NCBI RefSeq assembly: GCF_964204645.1
Contig: NC_134029.1
Coordinates: 19,240,450 to 19,304,449, forward strand
Direction of reading: 5' to 3'
Origin: Tubulanus polymorphus
Taxonomy: Eukaryota; Nemertea; Palaeonemertea; Tubulaniformes; Tubulanidae
DNA: 64,000 nt
This document shows, in pieces, positions 24,036 through 35,650 of this stretch (position 1 is the stretch's first letter; each line of letters starts with the position of its first letter). A model generated the notes under the pieces. It made no database searches. It saw nothing but the letters and a program-made list of their open reading frames with translations, and was not told the DNA's origin. The position numbers were made by a program, and so were the translations under genes.

Positions 24036-27000
24036 ATGAATCGGCAGCTGTGGGGGCTGTTTATAGCGTCAATGATCCTCTGTCAAGTTTGCATCGCACG
24101 CGCTGATCGCGTAGAATCTATCGAGGAATCGTCAGTGACGGTAAGTTCGTCTTGTAACAACACGTGGTACCCCATCGATTCTACATCTGGTTATATCGTT
24201 TCACCAAATTATCCTTCGTTAACACGCGGCGTTGAATGTCGCTGGTTAATCAACAGCTCTTTACCAGGAGCCGTTCAAGTTTACTACGACATCGATCCGT
24301 CAATATTCTGTAGTGACAACTACCTTCTCGTCCATGAGTCTGATAACAGATTGTGCGGTGATGGAAAACATGATATCCGCAGTAGCGATTTTATACCGTT
24401 GATGTTTAGGAGTAACGTCGATGGTGCGCGGGGTAGCCGGGTTTTTGTCATATATCGTTACGAACGAAACCGATTGAGAATTAGTCACAACTGTCGATAC
24501 AACTTCTATTTAGATAAACTCAATTCGTCAACTGGTTATAAATTCTTCTTGAAAAGACGAGGGATGCCTAATTGCAAATTATTTTTGAATCGGATCGGAA
24601 TATCACGGGATTATGCGATGAATCTCACATTCATTCAGATCATACTCAAATATCAACCTAGACGTCAATCTACCACTAAAATCCACGATGGATGGAATAG
24701 CAGTGATCCCATTGGTATTATACGAAAACAAACTGGATATCCACCATCATCATTTTATACAAAAACAAACAAAGCCCTCATTTCTTTAAATGTTCCAACT
24801 CAGTTCAAGCTTTTTGTTCAGCTGTATAAGATATCAGATTGGAACGTCTCTAATCCATTGATTCGGATCTCAGATAACGAGTCGTCGGGAGTGCTCATAC
24901 CTAGTGACAAGAGCTTACACGTAATAACCCGATCAAAACACTTACACTGCTGGTCTATCACAGTGCAGGTATTACAGTACGTCATATTCAACTGGACCAG
25001 TGATCTCATCATATCCGGTGACGTCATTGCTGTATATAAACTAGAAGGATTACGTATTGTAGGAACTGATATCTTGCTCGGTTACAACTACTTGGAATCA
25101 TTGAATGTCAAAACCGACGGCTTTCTCGTCATACTATGCGTTTTATTGAGGATGGAAGCAGAAAAGTTGCTACAAAAGTTCAACTATGAAATTAAATCGC
25201 ATTCTTTAGAAGACATGTACGTCTACAAATACCGAGTGAGTATTAGGCCTAAATGATATACTTGAATGCATGTGTTACCCGATTTCTCTTATAGAAGTGT
25301 TTCTATTTTCCAGGTGTTATACTGGCGTGCTCACTATTTGAGACATTCCCAACTTTTTCAATACAAAACGAAATCGATTTACAGAATCAAACGTTTTGAT
25401 TTTAAATGGAATGTCAATATCTATGAAGAAACGGACTTTCAATTTTCAGTTTTATCAGAGAACTGTGAGCGAGCTGGATTTTATATATATGATGGTGGCA
25501 ATTTCACAGCTAGACGCTGTGGTCCGTATTGTCCTGGTTCAAAGGAAGGAGGTTACGGTCGATCTATGATCAGCCTGGTTACATCAGGAGGACCGGTTCT
25601 TATAGTAGCATACGCATACAAATACCTGCCGAGAAAATCTCCGTCAAGACTAGTTATTCGCTCTACTGACTGTGACGGGTATGTTCTACAAGAAGGTGAA
25701 CGTCAAATCAATATAACGTCACACTGTCTTGTGATTACACCAGAAACCCGACGCATTGTTTTCACAAATATTCAAGTGTTATCAAAAAAAGAATATGAAA
25801 TTGGTGATTGTTTGCATAATATTGCACCATCAACAATGAGCTGCAAACGGATCCTAAGTCTCAAGAGTGATATACTGAATAACAGTGTCGTATCGTATAC
25901 CGTGAAATTACGATTTAATAACGCATTGCTGAACTATCGATTTATAATCAAACTGCAAACCAAATGTCAGAGGTTGAAAAAGACTCGAAAAGACTACACG
26001 GGGGTGATGTCCTTCGTAAAGAATGAATGTGGTTTGATACAGTCAGATAATTTCCCAGAAAATGCCGGATATAAACTTCAAACTGTATACTATGCATTCG
26101 GTTGGATGGGATACATTAATTACTTTTATAGATTTTATAGATTCATAATAAAATACATAAGCAAGAGAGTGCCATGTATGGGATCACCAGGATTAGACAA
26201 AACCCCAATCATTCTCAAACAATTTGTTAATGATATATCTAGAAGACAGATCACGCACGAATATAAAATATGCGATAAAAGAGCCGAAGTGGGTACTGTA
26301 TTTTACAGCCTTCTTAGTTACAACTTAGGGCTCGAGGTAAAAAGTCGAGTCCCAACATTTCGAATACAATATACATTTGAAAGACCGCCATCAATAGATA
26401 CGCGTGATAGACCGTGTCGTTCAAAATTTCGGGATTCGGGAATTTCATGCGTAAACTATATCAGAGATGAACGTCTGAATTGGGAGAATGCAGAATTGTA
26501 CTGTAGGCAGAAGTTTGCGGGACATTTACTCAGTGTCAACTCAGAACAGGAAATGACTTCCATGAAAAAATTATTCGCTACATCCTTTCTGCATAATGCA
26601 TATTCACAGAAAGCACTCCTAATGATGATTGGATTAAAACTGCAGGTGAATCAGAATTGAAAATAAGTTACATATGGGAAGTTTTCATATAAGAAAACAG
26701 TGTATTTTATCTTCTATTTTGATTTTTTTTCAGCCAAGTTCTGGTCATTACACGTGGACTGATGGGAAACCATTAAGCTACACTGAGTGGTATAAACCTA
26801 CAAATAACGACACGATACCAGAAGTATTACAAGGATTCATATCTCCTTTAAGAAAACAACCGATAAATGACGTCGATATGCCATGTACAGCGATGGTACT
26901 AAATAATCCACGAGGATCGGCGAACTGGTTTCGATTCCCCTGCAAATTCGAAGAGGTTCACTCGAGTTTCATGTGTGAAACAGAAAGAATCGAAAATTTT

Positions 27001-29985
27001 AAGAATGTAAATGCAAAGTTTACATCTACGAACAATGAAACATATTTGATAGGACAAAATGTATTTCAAGACGCCGGTTTCAATGAATCGAGTTGTTCGA
27101 TTGGTTGGGTAAGCATAAATAAACAATGCTATCAAATACTGACAGACTGGAACAAAGATCGAGTTTTAGATATGATAACTGCGGCAGCGATGTGTCATGC
27201 TATCAATGGTGAAATAGTTACTGCTACGATAAGTTACACAGAAACTGAAACTATGAACTTAGTAAGAACATTTAGCTACCAGCCTGTATATAGCTCTATA
27301 CTAACAATGGCTTCTAATGATAGACTGCTAATTATAAACCCAAAAATAACTAGAGATGAAATAACTTATATTCAATCAGTTAAATGGACGACGAAACAGT
27401 TTGATAATGCGACAGATACAGCGCACTCTGTCTTGTGTTCTTACAACGCAACTAGTGATACGTTAGCTTCTACAAGCAGTTGTAAATCGTGGCAGTTTAA
27501 ATGTAACGATCAAAGATGTATTAGTGACCATCGTGTATGTGACACCAGACACGACTGTCATCACGGTGAAGATGAATTCAACTGTACGGATATAAATAAT
27601 CTATATAGTCAGTTTCAGTGCTATGATGGCCAGGTCATATCAATGAGTGGTTTCTGTGATTTCATGCACGATTGTGCGGATGGTTCTGATGAGAACTCGT
27701 GTTTTCATCCCGCGTGTTTGTCCGAACAATTTCGCTGCAACAGTGGGCGATGTATCAGTCGGTCAAACAGGTGTGACGGAGTCACTGATTGTAAAGACGG
27801 CTCCGATGAAAGTGGATGCACCGCTCAACTGTGCCAGGGGTTCTTGTGTAACAGTGGTGACTGCATTAGTTCTCAGTTGTATCAAGATGGTGTCGTGGAT
27901 TGCAGTGGAAGCCTCGAAGAAGATGAATTAGTGACAGCTACTAATGTTACAATGAATCCTACGATTGAATGCAATAATGAGAACCATTGTACATTTAACT
28001 TCACAAATCTCTGTAAAGCTTCGGACGAACAAAGATGTTCTTTCAATTCTCCGCATTGTTATGCAAGACGTCATAGATGTATTCTAGAAAGAACAGCAAA
28101 TGGTAACCCAGTTTGTAGAAATCTTGAGCACGTATTGAGATGTGAAGAATTTGAATGTCCAGCTAGTACCGTAAAATGTCCAACATCGTACTGTATACCA
28201 ATCAGACAGGTATGCGATGGTCAATCAGATTGTCCTAATTCAGAAGATGAAAAAAACTGTGAGACATTTACATGCCCACGTATGTTCAAATGTGGCCAGG
28301 AAAATCGATGTATTCCACAATCTGAAGTTTGTGATGGCGTCATAAATTGTAAGCATACAACTGATGACGAGGCTTTCTGTAACGTCACCTGTCCGAGAGG
28401 TTGTACATGTCAAGGCTATTTAATTGATTGTAAAAATACTGGTTTAACAGATATCACTCGCCTTTTCCCACCATCAACTCGGGTTTTGGTTTTATCAAAT
28501 AACCGAATCATCTTGAACGCGTCGACGTTATCGTTATTTGTCTATCTTCGTATGCTCAACATCTCCTCCAATGAATTTTCCTATATTTTACCAAACTTGT
28601 TCAAAAACCTGAATAATTTACATACATTAGACCTAACGTATAACAACATAAGATCATTATCCACAAACACATTCACTGGTTTATATAGTTTGAAAGAGTT
28701 ATTCATAACTGAAAATCCACTACGTCATTTGATGGACGATACCTTCCAAGATTTGAAGTCACTTAAAGTTCTTAATCTTGATGGACTTTCCTTATTGGTG
28801 CTTGGTAGAAATGTATTTCGAGGTTTATCTACATTACATTCGTTGAATATCAGCACTAACAGAATCAATCGTATTTCAAGATATGCATTTTCTGGATTAA
28901 CTTCACTTGAAATGCTAGATATAACCAATAACTACAAAGTTATTTCTGTCGACAAAGATGCTTTCAACAACATGACATCTCTAGTCTTTCTAACGTCTGA
29001 TGCTTACAAATTTTGCTGCATGGCTCCTAATGTTGACCAGTGCCTTCCTGAAGCTGACCAATTTTCCTCCTGTTCTGATCTGATGGGTAATACAGCCCTT
29101 AGAGCTATCATCTGGGTAATCGCTGCATTTAGTTTTTTCGCTAATGGAATTGTCATTTCTCTTCGCATTCATGCGATATGTTTCTCCTCAAATCCATCCT
29201 CAGACATCATCATCATTAATGTTGCTGTGTGTGATTTCATGATGTCTATATATCTATTTTTGATCGCGGGAGCCGATCACATTTATAGAGGTATTTACTT
29301 CCTAAATTCAGAATCATGGACGGACAGTTTGTATTGTCGTCTTGCGGGGGTCGTGGTGTTTATTTCTTGCGAAGGTTCATTGACATTTTTGCTGGTAATG
29401 ACGCGTCACAGATTATCAAATATAGTTAATCCATTTTCTGGAAACCCGATTACATCTATAAGATATGTGTGCGTGATTTGTTGTACCTGTTGGATTGTCT
29501 TAAGTGTCATTGCACTACTACCACTTATGCCAGTCCCATACTTTGGAAGCAACTTCTACGGTACTACAGGAGTTTGTTTACCTATGAATTTAATTTCAAT
29601 TGATGTTAGTGCCTGGCAATATTCATTCGCTATTTTCTCTTTATCCAACTCGCTCATACTAGCTACGATAATGGGGACTTATTTTCAAATGTACAGACTC
29701 GTATCTGGAAGCAGGTCTGGTTCGGGTAGAGCTGATCCTACCGAACTGATTCTGGCACGTAGGAGTTTGGTAATAAATCTTTGTAATTTATTTTGCTGGC
29801 TGCCGTTAATAATTGTTCAGTTTTGCGCGGTATTTCGTGTAGAAATACCGAATCAGGTGGCGGCTTGGCTAGCGGTTCTTTTCTTACCGATAAACTCGTC
29901 TCTCAATCCCCTTCTTTACACTATACTGACTATTGATATGAAATCCATACGAGCTAAAACTAAACGCTGGCAACATAGAAAATGA
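24036..29985 (+). CDS. GRL101-like class A GPCR with CUB-like, C-type lectin-like, LDLa and LRR ectodomain (3 exons)
   Basis: Exons 24036-25235, 25314-26645 and 26734-29985 join in phase 0 (CGA|gtgagt..ccag|GTG; CAG|gtgaat..tcag|CCA) to give 1927 aa. Domains: signal peptide 1-23; CUB domain about 37-160 (GYIVSPNYP); further Cys-poor CUB-like segments to about 760; C-type-lectin-like domain about 768-930 with WTDGKPLSYTEW, split by intron 2; a second degenerate lectin-like domain about 965-1085; five clear LDL-receptor-A modules plus two degenerate ones about 1091-1392 (DCKDGSDESGC type); LRR N-cap CPRGCTC and about seven leucine-rich repeats to about 1610; seven-helix domain about 1630-1915. 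Class A residues: N in ANGIV (TM1), D in AVCDF (TM2), C before RLAG (TM3), NPLLY (TM7). The DRY site reads TRHR. The C-tail is short. The ligand is unknown. The tracked frame begins upstream with TTG; the first ATG is 24036. Confidence 0.92.
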
Positions 29986-29986
29986 A

Positions 29987-29992
29987 AATAAA
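29987..29992 (+). terminator. AATAAA beginning one base after the receptor stop codon
   Basis: The stop TGA is 29983-29985 and AATAAA starts at 29987. If used, the 3'UTR would be only about 20-30 nt. Further AATAAA-like sites lie downstream, so usage is uncertain. Confidence 0.35.
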
Positions 29993-30600
29993 ATAGCTAC
30001 GTGTATATTCCTACCCAGGAATGGAGTGGCATTACCAGTCAGTACGATGTTTCAATTGTATTTTCTGGTGGGGATATTTCATGTTAGAACATAATTTCAT
30101 ACGTGTACTAGACACCACACTAAGAATATTTAGTTCACCGATTTTTCCACATTTAATGTTTATCATCACTTTCACTGATGCAATGTTAGTACTTCGTATC
30201 GATAATGGAAACAATGAATGCTTTGACTGGGTATCAAGTGTCAATATCTGCAATGAATGTGGGGGAGATATTATGATGGCTGACACGATATAACAATTAA
30301 TGAACGCATTTTTTTTTCGCCCGGATAATTAAAACTTTATCGGTTTCGCAGGTAAAAAAATTTCTCGGTCAAGAAAACCAAACCTTTTGATTTTGACTTC
30401 TCGTGCTAGAAAATTTGCGTTTATATTAAAGTTTATGATCGTGCGTTAAGGCATACCGAAATACTATGCGTATTTTTTTAGTATAGCTCGTATTAGCTAC
30501 CGTAGGTAACAGCTTGCTCATTTATTTACCTGGCACTCGCTAATAAATCAAGTCAGGTACCACTGCGAAGACGCGAAGACAACCCGAGGGGATGACAACT
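29993..30600. other. Gene-poor stretch downstream of the receptor gene
   Basis: A 90-codon ATG frame at 30021-30293 has no recognisable domain, is matched by a similar frame on the opposite strand, and is not called. I see nothing else. Confidence 0.5.
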
Positions 30601-31130
30601 GAGCTATAGTTCTTTTGATCTTAAAATATGGATTGTCCCTGTTATTTATTTGGTTGGTAAATTTCGTTTGATTTTTTGATTGGATGTCCCTTACAGACCC
30701 ACCACCTGCCGGAAGCGAAACAGGGGTTTGATTTTGAAATCGGACTCGGAATTCGAAGTACAGATATAGTTGTGTGATCGGCGGTCGAGTTTACAAAAGT
30801 ATTTTGTTTAAATCGAAGTACATAATTGGGAAATTCGGTTCCGGTTCATTCAAGCAATCTTCCATTCAGTCTGAACCGGCAAGCGACCGATTGGGTTGAA
30901 TTTTCTTGGCTGCCTAATTTAATACATCGAAATTTTGGAAATAGCTATATTACAAGGTTGAAGATCATTTTGTCCATTTTCAATTTTTTCTGTCGTTTTC
31001 TATACGTGTAAATAGTCCGATAGTTTATTTTAGTTTTTTTTCGGATAGGTGTTGATGTAGAAGTCCTCTAAGTTGATTTTCCTGCGTTTTGACTAGATAG
31101 AAAGGAAGCACATTTCGAAACGCTAATTTT
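30600..31130 (+). repeat. About 0.5-kb duplicated non-coding segment, copy 1
   Basis: Starts near TTCTTTTGATCTTA and continues through CAGACCCACCACCTGCCGG, GATCGGCGGTCGA, ATCGAAGTA, TTCGGTTCCGGTTCATTC, GGCTGCCTAAT and GTAGAAGTCCTCTAAG to ACATTTCGAAACG. The same ordered blocks occur at 48007-48520 in the same orientation with scattered differences. No conserved ORF. Confidence 0.8.
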
Positions 31131-31474
31131 CCAGATGAGAGTATCCGAAGTGTAGTTGTATGACATCGACGGGGCAGCTCCGATAGGATGGGTATCTCCG
31201 TCAAGGGGTGCGCAGTTGATACTTCACATCTGGTGCTGAGTTTGCCTAAAAATAAAAGTTGTACACAGGGAGCAGTTTTGTGTTTCTGATGAATGTAGGA
31301 AAAATGGCCAAGGAAAGAATGGCCAAGGTATTTGCCCAGGAAAAAATGGCCACGGAAAAAAAGGCCAAGGAAAATTTATGAGAACTACTGACAATGTTAA
31401 TAAACATTAAGCTTTCAATTTAATGACATCATTTATTTTTCATGGGGCTAAAACAATCAAAATCGGTATAATGA

Positions 31475-31743
31475 GTTCAGAAATTTGATGAACTTACATT
31501 TAATTTCATTGCATATAATATACAGTGCATAGGTGGATGCGTAGATGAGAGTGAGTTCCAACTAGAAAACAATAATGTCAATAAAAATCAATATTATTGT
31601 CAATATTGTAAAAAATACATCGATAAATCTTACATGGAAAATGTTAGAAATTATATTGATTCACTAGAAATAAAAGATATAATTAAAATTTTAGAAATAT
31701 TACGTAATAAAATTGTGACACACATAAACAGTGAGTGCGCGTA
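31475..31743 (+). CDS. AT-rich Cys-containing ORF fragment crossing the left edge of the palindrome
   Basis: An open frame free of stops runs from after the TGA at 31472-31474 to the TAA at 31741-31743. It includes CIGGCVDESEF, then YYCQYCKKYIDKSYMENV, and ends KIVTHINSECA. The pair of CxxC-like cysteines suggests a small zinc-binding domain. There is no ATG at the start. A plausible 3' splice site (ATATACAG) lies just before the codon for C in CIGGC, so this may be a last exon, or the remnant of a longer gene. Base composition matches the palindrome rather than the flank. The last ten codons lie inside the left arm, so the right arm holds a copy of only the 3' end. Function unknown. Confidence 0.45.
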
Positions 31744-31815
31744 ACAACAGCTGCTTTTTTTTTGCTTTTTTCCAAAAATAAACACACTTTTTAATATAAA
31801 AGCGCTAATAAAATG

Positions 31816-32093
31816 ATAAAATTGTTCAATATTAAAAGTGTGAGTAAAGTGTGAGTAAAATAATTGAGATTTTCAATATTAAAAGTGTGAGTAAAGTGTG
31901 AGTAAAATAATTGAGATTTTCAATATTAAAAGTGTGAGTAAAGTGTGAGTAAAATAATTGAGATTTTCAATATTAAAAGTGTGAGTAAAGTGTGAGTAAA
32001 ATAATTGAGATTTTCAATATTAAAAGTGTGAGTAAAGTGTGAGTAAAATGATAAAATTGTTCAATATTAAAAGTGTGAGTAAAGTGTGAGTAA
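31816..32093 (+). repeat. 47-bp tandem repeat upstream of the 207-aa ORF (about six copies)
   Basis: The unit carries TTCAATATTAAAAGTGTGAG followed by TAAAGTGTGAGTAAAAT. Four central copies (from 31863) have ATTGAGATTTTC and the outer two have ATAAAATTGTTC. The last copy runs into the ATG region of the next ORF. The position suggests a promoter or origin-like role, which is inference. Confidence 0.9.
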
Positions 32094-32109
32094 TAATTTT
32101 GTTATAAAA

Positions 32110-32733
32110 ATGAAGAAAGAAGAACCCAACTTCAAAATCGAAATCAATGAACCCAATAAATCATTTTCACAGTTTAACATTAAAAATTATATTTCAGCAA
32201 CAAATTTAGTGTCCGCAAGACATTATAAAATTGATAATATTACTGTAATTAATCAAATATTATTAAATGAAACTTATTTAATTACTGAACTAATAGATAC
32301 TTTAGATAATGGCGCCAAAAATCCTAAAATATTTAATACAGTTTTAAATTATAAAGGTAATTTAGATGAAAACATAATAAATATTCTTAAATGTCCTTTT
32401 AATGAAAGAGAAAGTGATATAATACTTTCAAAAGGTAATGATAGGATAGACTTAAGAATTGAAAAACGACAATTATATTATTATAATTTTGATAATAAAC
32501 AAATTATCTATAATGAAAATTCATCAAATATTGGAATTCAATGTGATTTAGATAATGAAAAATCATATAAAGATGTTGCAGTTCAATGTAACTTAGATAA
32601 TGAAATTGTTACGCCTAAATATGAACCTAATGAAAAAGTGTTATGTGATTGTGGAAAATATTATACTCGAAGCAATAAATCCCACCATCTTAAATCAAAA
32701 TATCATAACTCGAAATTAATAATTCAACTCTAA
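32110..32733 (+). CDS. Unknown 207-aa protein with C-terminal CxCG...H...H zinc-finger-like motif (left-arm copy)
   Basis: The start is the ATG at 32110 (MKKEEPNFKIEI); the frame can be opened upstream only with a GTG. The protein is Asn/Lys/Ile-rich and intronless, with very AT-rich codons. Near the C-terminus are two tandem acidic repeats, IGIQCDLDNE and VAVQCNLDNE. They are followed by VLCDCGKYYTRSNKSHHLKS and a final His, a C-x-C-G...H-x(5)-H arrangement likely to bind zinc. Similar short CxCG...H tails are common in small proteins of large DNA viruses and Polinton-like elements, but I cannot name a family. An exact second copy lies at 39637-39014 on the other strand. It is followed by a related frame at 32709-33023. 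Confidence 0.75.
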   Translation: MKKEEPNFKIEINEPNKSFSQFNIKNYISATNLVSARHYKIDNITVINQILLNETYLITELIDTLDNGAKNPKIFNTVLNYKGNLDENIINILKCPFNERESDIILSKGNDRIDLRIEKRQLYYYNFDNKQIIYNENSSNIGIQCDLDNEKSYKDVAVQCNLDNEIVTPKYEPNEKVLCDCGKYYTRSNKSHHLKSKYHNSKLIIQL

Positions 32734-33023
32734 AAATCAAAACAAATAACATAAGAAAAGACTTAACAACATTAAAACATAATTTTGATTTTCGCAATTA
32801 TCCCAAAGATCATGAACTATTTAGCAATGATAATAAAAAGATTCCGGATTTAGAAAATAGTAAATCTTTTAAACATATCGCAATTCAATGTGATTTAGAA
32901 AATGAATTCAAAAGATTTAATCCTAATGAAAAAATTCATTGTTATTGCGGAGGTAAATATTCAAAATCACATAAATCAAAGCATTACCAAACAATTAAAC
33001 ATAAAAACTGGTGTAAAGAGTAA
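32709..33023 (+). CDS. Second ORF paralogous to the C-terminus of the 207-aa protein (no ATG; left-arm copy)
   Basis: This frame overlaps the end of the preceding ORF in a different register and stays open for 104 codons to the TAA at 33021-33023. It contains IAIQCDLENEF, then NEKIHCYCGGKYSKSHKSKH and TIKHKNWCKE. This repeats the module of the upstream protein: IQCDLxNE, then NEK, then CxCG, then His-rich tail. No ATG is available, so expression would need a frameshift, splicing from the upstream gene or a non-ATG start. Otherwise it is a decayed duplicate. Its long open frame in both arms suggests recent function. Mirror copy at 39038-38724. Confidence 0.5.
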   Translation, partial: LEINNSTLKIKTNNIRKDLTTLKHNFDFRNYPKDHELFSNDNKKIPDLENSKSFKHIAIQCDLENEFKRFNPNEKIHCYCGGKYSKSHKSKHYQTIKHKNWCKE

Positions 33024-33096
33024 CAATTCTACATTGAAAATAAATTAAATAGTCAAATAATTATTGAATTTAGTTAAATGATTTAAATATTTAATA

Positions 33097-35279
33097 GACT
33101 GTTGAAATGATAAATTGTTTGGCTGTTAAAATGATAAATTGTTTGACATTTGAAATGATAAATTGTTTGACTGTTGAAATGATTTGACAGTTGAAATGAT
33201 AAATTGTTTGACAGTTGAAATGATTTGACAGTTGAAATAATAAATTGTTTGACAGTTGAAATGATAAATTGTTTGACAGTTGAAATGATAAATTGTTTGA
33301 CAGTTGAAATGATAAATTGTTCGACTGTTGAAATGATAAATTGTTCGACTGTTGAAATGATTTGACAGTTGAAATAATAAATTGTTTGACAGTTGAAATG
33401 ATAAATTGTTTGACAGTTGAAATGATAAATTGTTTGACAGTTGAAATGATAAATTGTTCGACTGTTGAAATGATAAATTGTTCGACTGTTGAAATGATTT
33501 GACAGTTGAAATAATAAATTGTTTGACAGTTGAAATGATAAATTGTTTGACAGTTGAAATAATAAATTGTTTGACAGTTGAAATGATAAATTGTTTGACA
33601 GTTGAAATGATTTGACAGTTGAAATAATAAATTGTTTGACAGTTGAAATGATAAATTGTTTGACAGTTGAAATGATAAATTGTTTGACAGTTGAAATGAT
33701 TTGACAGTTGAAATAATAAATTGTTTGACAGTTGAAATGATAAATTGTTTGACAGTTGAAATGATAAATTGTTTGACAGTTGAAATGATAAATTGTTTGA
33801 CTGTTGAAATGATAAATTGTTTGACAGTTGAAATGATTTGACAGTTGAAATAATAAATTGTTTGACAGTTGAAATGATAAATTGTTTGACAGTTGAAATG
33901 ATAAATTGTTTGACAGTTGAAATGATAAATTGTTTGACAGTTGAAATGATAAATTGTTTGACAGTTGAAATGATAAATTGTTCGACTGTTGAAATGATAA
34001 ATTGTTTGACAGTTGAAATGATAAATTGTTCGACTGTTGAAATGATAAATTGTTCGACTGTTGAAATGATTTGACAGTTGAAATAATAAATTGTTTGACA
34101 GTTGAAATGATAAATTGTTTGACAGTTGAAATAATAAATTGTTTGACAGTTGAAATGATAAATTGTTTGACAGTTGAAATGATAAATTGTTTGACAGTTG
34201 AAATGATAAATTGTTCGACTGTTGAAATGATAAATTGTTCGACTGTTGAAATGATTTGACAGTTAAAATAATAAATTGTTTGACAGTTGAAATGATTTGA
34301 CAGTTGAAATAATAAATTGTTTGACAGTTGAAATGATAAATTGTTTGACAGTTGAAATGATAAATTGTTTGACAGTTGAAATGATAAATTGTTTGACAGT
34401 TGAAATGATAAATTGTTTGACAGTTGAAATGATAAATTGTTCGACTGTTGAAATGATAAATTGTTTTACAGTTGAAATGATAAATTGTTTGACAGTTGAA
34501 ATGATTTGACAGTTGAAATAATAAATTGTTTGACAGTTGAAATGATAAATTGTTTGACAGTTGAAATGATAAATTGTTTGACAGTTGAAATGATAAATTG
34601 TTTGACTGTTGAAATGATAAATTGTTTGACAGTTGAAATGATTTGACAGTTGAAATAATAAATTGTTTGACAGTTGAAATGATAAATTGTTTGACAGTTG
34701 AAATGATAAATTGTTTGACAGTTGAAATGATAAATTGTTTGACAGTTGAAATGATAAATTGTTTGACAGTTGAAATGATAAATTGTTCGACTGTTGAAAT
34801 GATAAATTGTTTGACAGTTGAAATGATAAATTGTTCGACTGTTGAAATGATAAATTGTTCGACTGTTGAAATGATTTGACAGTTGAAATAATAAATTGTT
34901 TGACAGTTGAAATGATAAATTGTTTGACAGTTGAAATAATAAATTGTTTGACAGTTGAAATGATAAATTGTTTGACAGTTGAAATGATAAATTGTTTGAC
35001 AGTTGAAATGATAAATTGTTCGACTGTTGAAATGATAAATTGTTCGACTGTTGAAATGATTTGACAGTTGAAATAATAAATTGTTTGACAGTTGAAATGA
35101 TTTGACAGTTGAAATAATAAATTGTTTGACAGTTGAAATGATAAATTGTTTGACAGTTGAAATGATAAATTGTTTGACAGTTGAAATGATAAATTGTTCG
35201 ACTGTTGAAATGATAAATTGTTTGACAGTTGAAATGATAAATTGTTTGACAGTTGAAATGATAAATTGTTTAGCTGTAA
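33097..35279 (+). repeat. 24-bp/17-bp tandem array, left arm (about 2.2 kb)
   Basis: The main 24-bp unit is TTGACAGTTGAAATGATAAA plus TTGT. A 17-bp shortened unit (lacking ATAAATT) recurs at intervals and sets up higher-order blocks. A TTCGACTG variant and an AATAATAA variant also recur. The unit is a multiple of three, so it reads as endless TVEMINCL, with apparent ORFs of 60-80 codons broken at each 17-bp unit. These lack ATG starts and are not genes. The unit contains no spacer diversity, so this is not a CRISPR array. Confidence 0.97.
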
Positions 35280-35395
35280 ATTTAATTGTTATTTGATTTA
35301 ATCATTTAAAAGTTTAATATTTTAAAAATGATTTTAAAATATTTAAATAAAAACAAGCAAATGTTTATTAATTTTCTAATTTCTTTCTTAAATAA

Positions 35396-35614
35396 ATGGA
35401 TGGTTTCATTCCAACTGGGAAAAGTGATTTAAAACATTATTTAGTTGCTGGAGGTTTAATTTTAGCTGCGCTTTACTTTTATTATGAAAATATTTCAAAA
35501 GATTTAATAAATGAAAATAATAAATTAAGCAAGAAAATAAAGAAGTTAAATACTAAAAATGGAAATAATTATAAAAACGGTAATAATCACAAGAAAGTTG
35601 TTGAATCAGATTAA
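35396..35614 (+). CDS. Unknown 72-aa predicted single-pass membrane protein (left-arm copy)
   Basis: ATG start; the protein begins MDGFIPTGKSDLKHY. A strongly hydrophobic segment follows (VAGGLILAALYFYY, about residues 17-31). Then comes a Lys/Asn-rich, coiled-coil-prone tail with NGNNYKNGNNHKK. The layout resembles small membrane proteins of DNA viruses, but no family is recognised. The mirror copy at 36906-36688 differs at one residue (Ile to Leu, codon 48). Confidence 0.7.
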   Translation: MDGFIPTGKSDLKHYLVAGGLILAALYFYYENISKDLINENNKLSKKIKKLNTKNGNNYKNGNNHKKVVESD

Positions 35615-35650
35615 ATAGTGAATTAATCTATTAAAATCTTTTCTTATTAA

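Noticed and set aside
33838-35296. Many 60-80 codon ORFs reading TVEMINCL repeats, and their mirror set near 37.0-37.7 kb
   Set aside because: They are in-frame readings of the 24-bp tandem unit, start with TTG, and end at each 17-bp unit. There is no independent coding signal.
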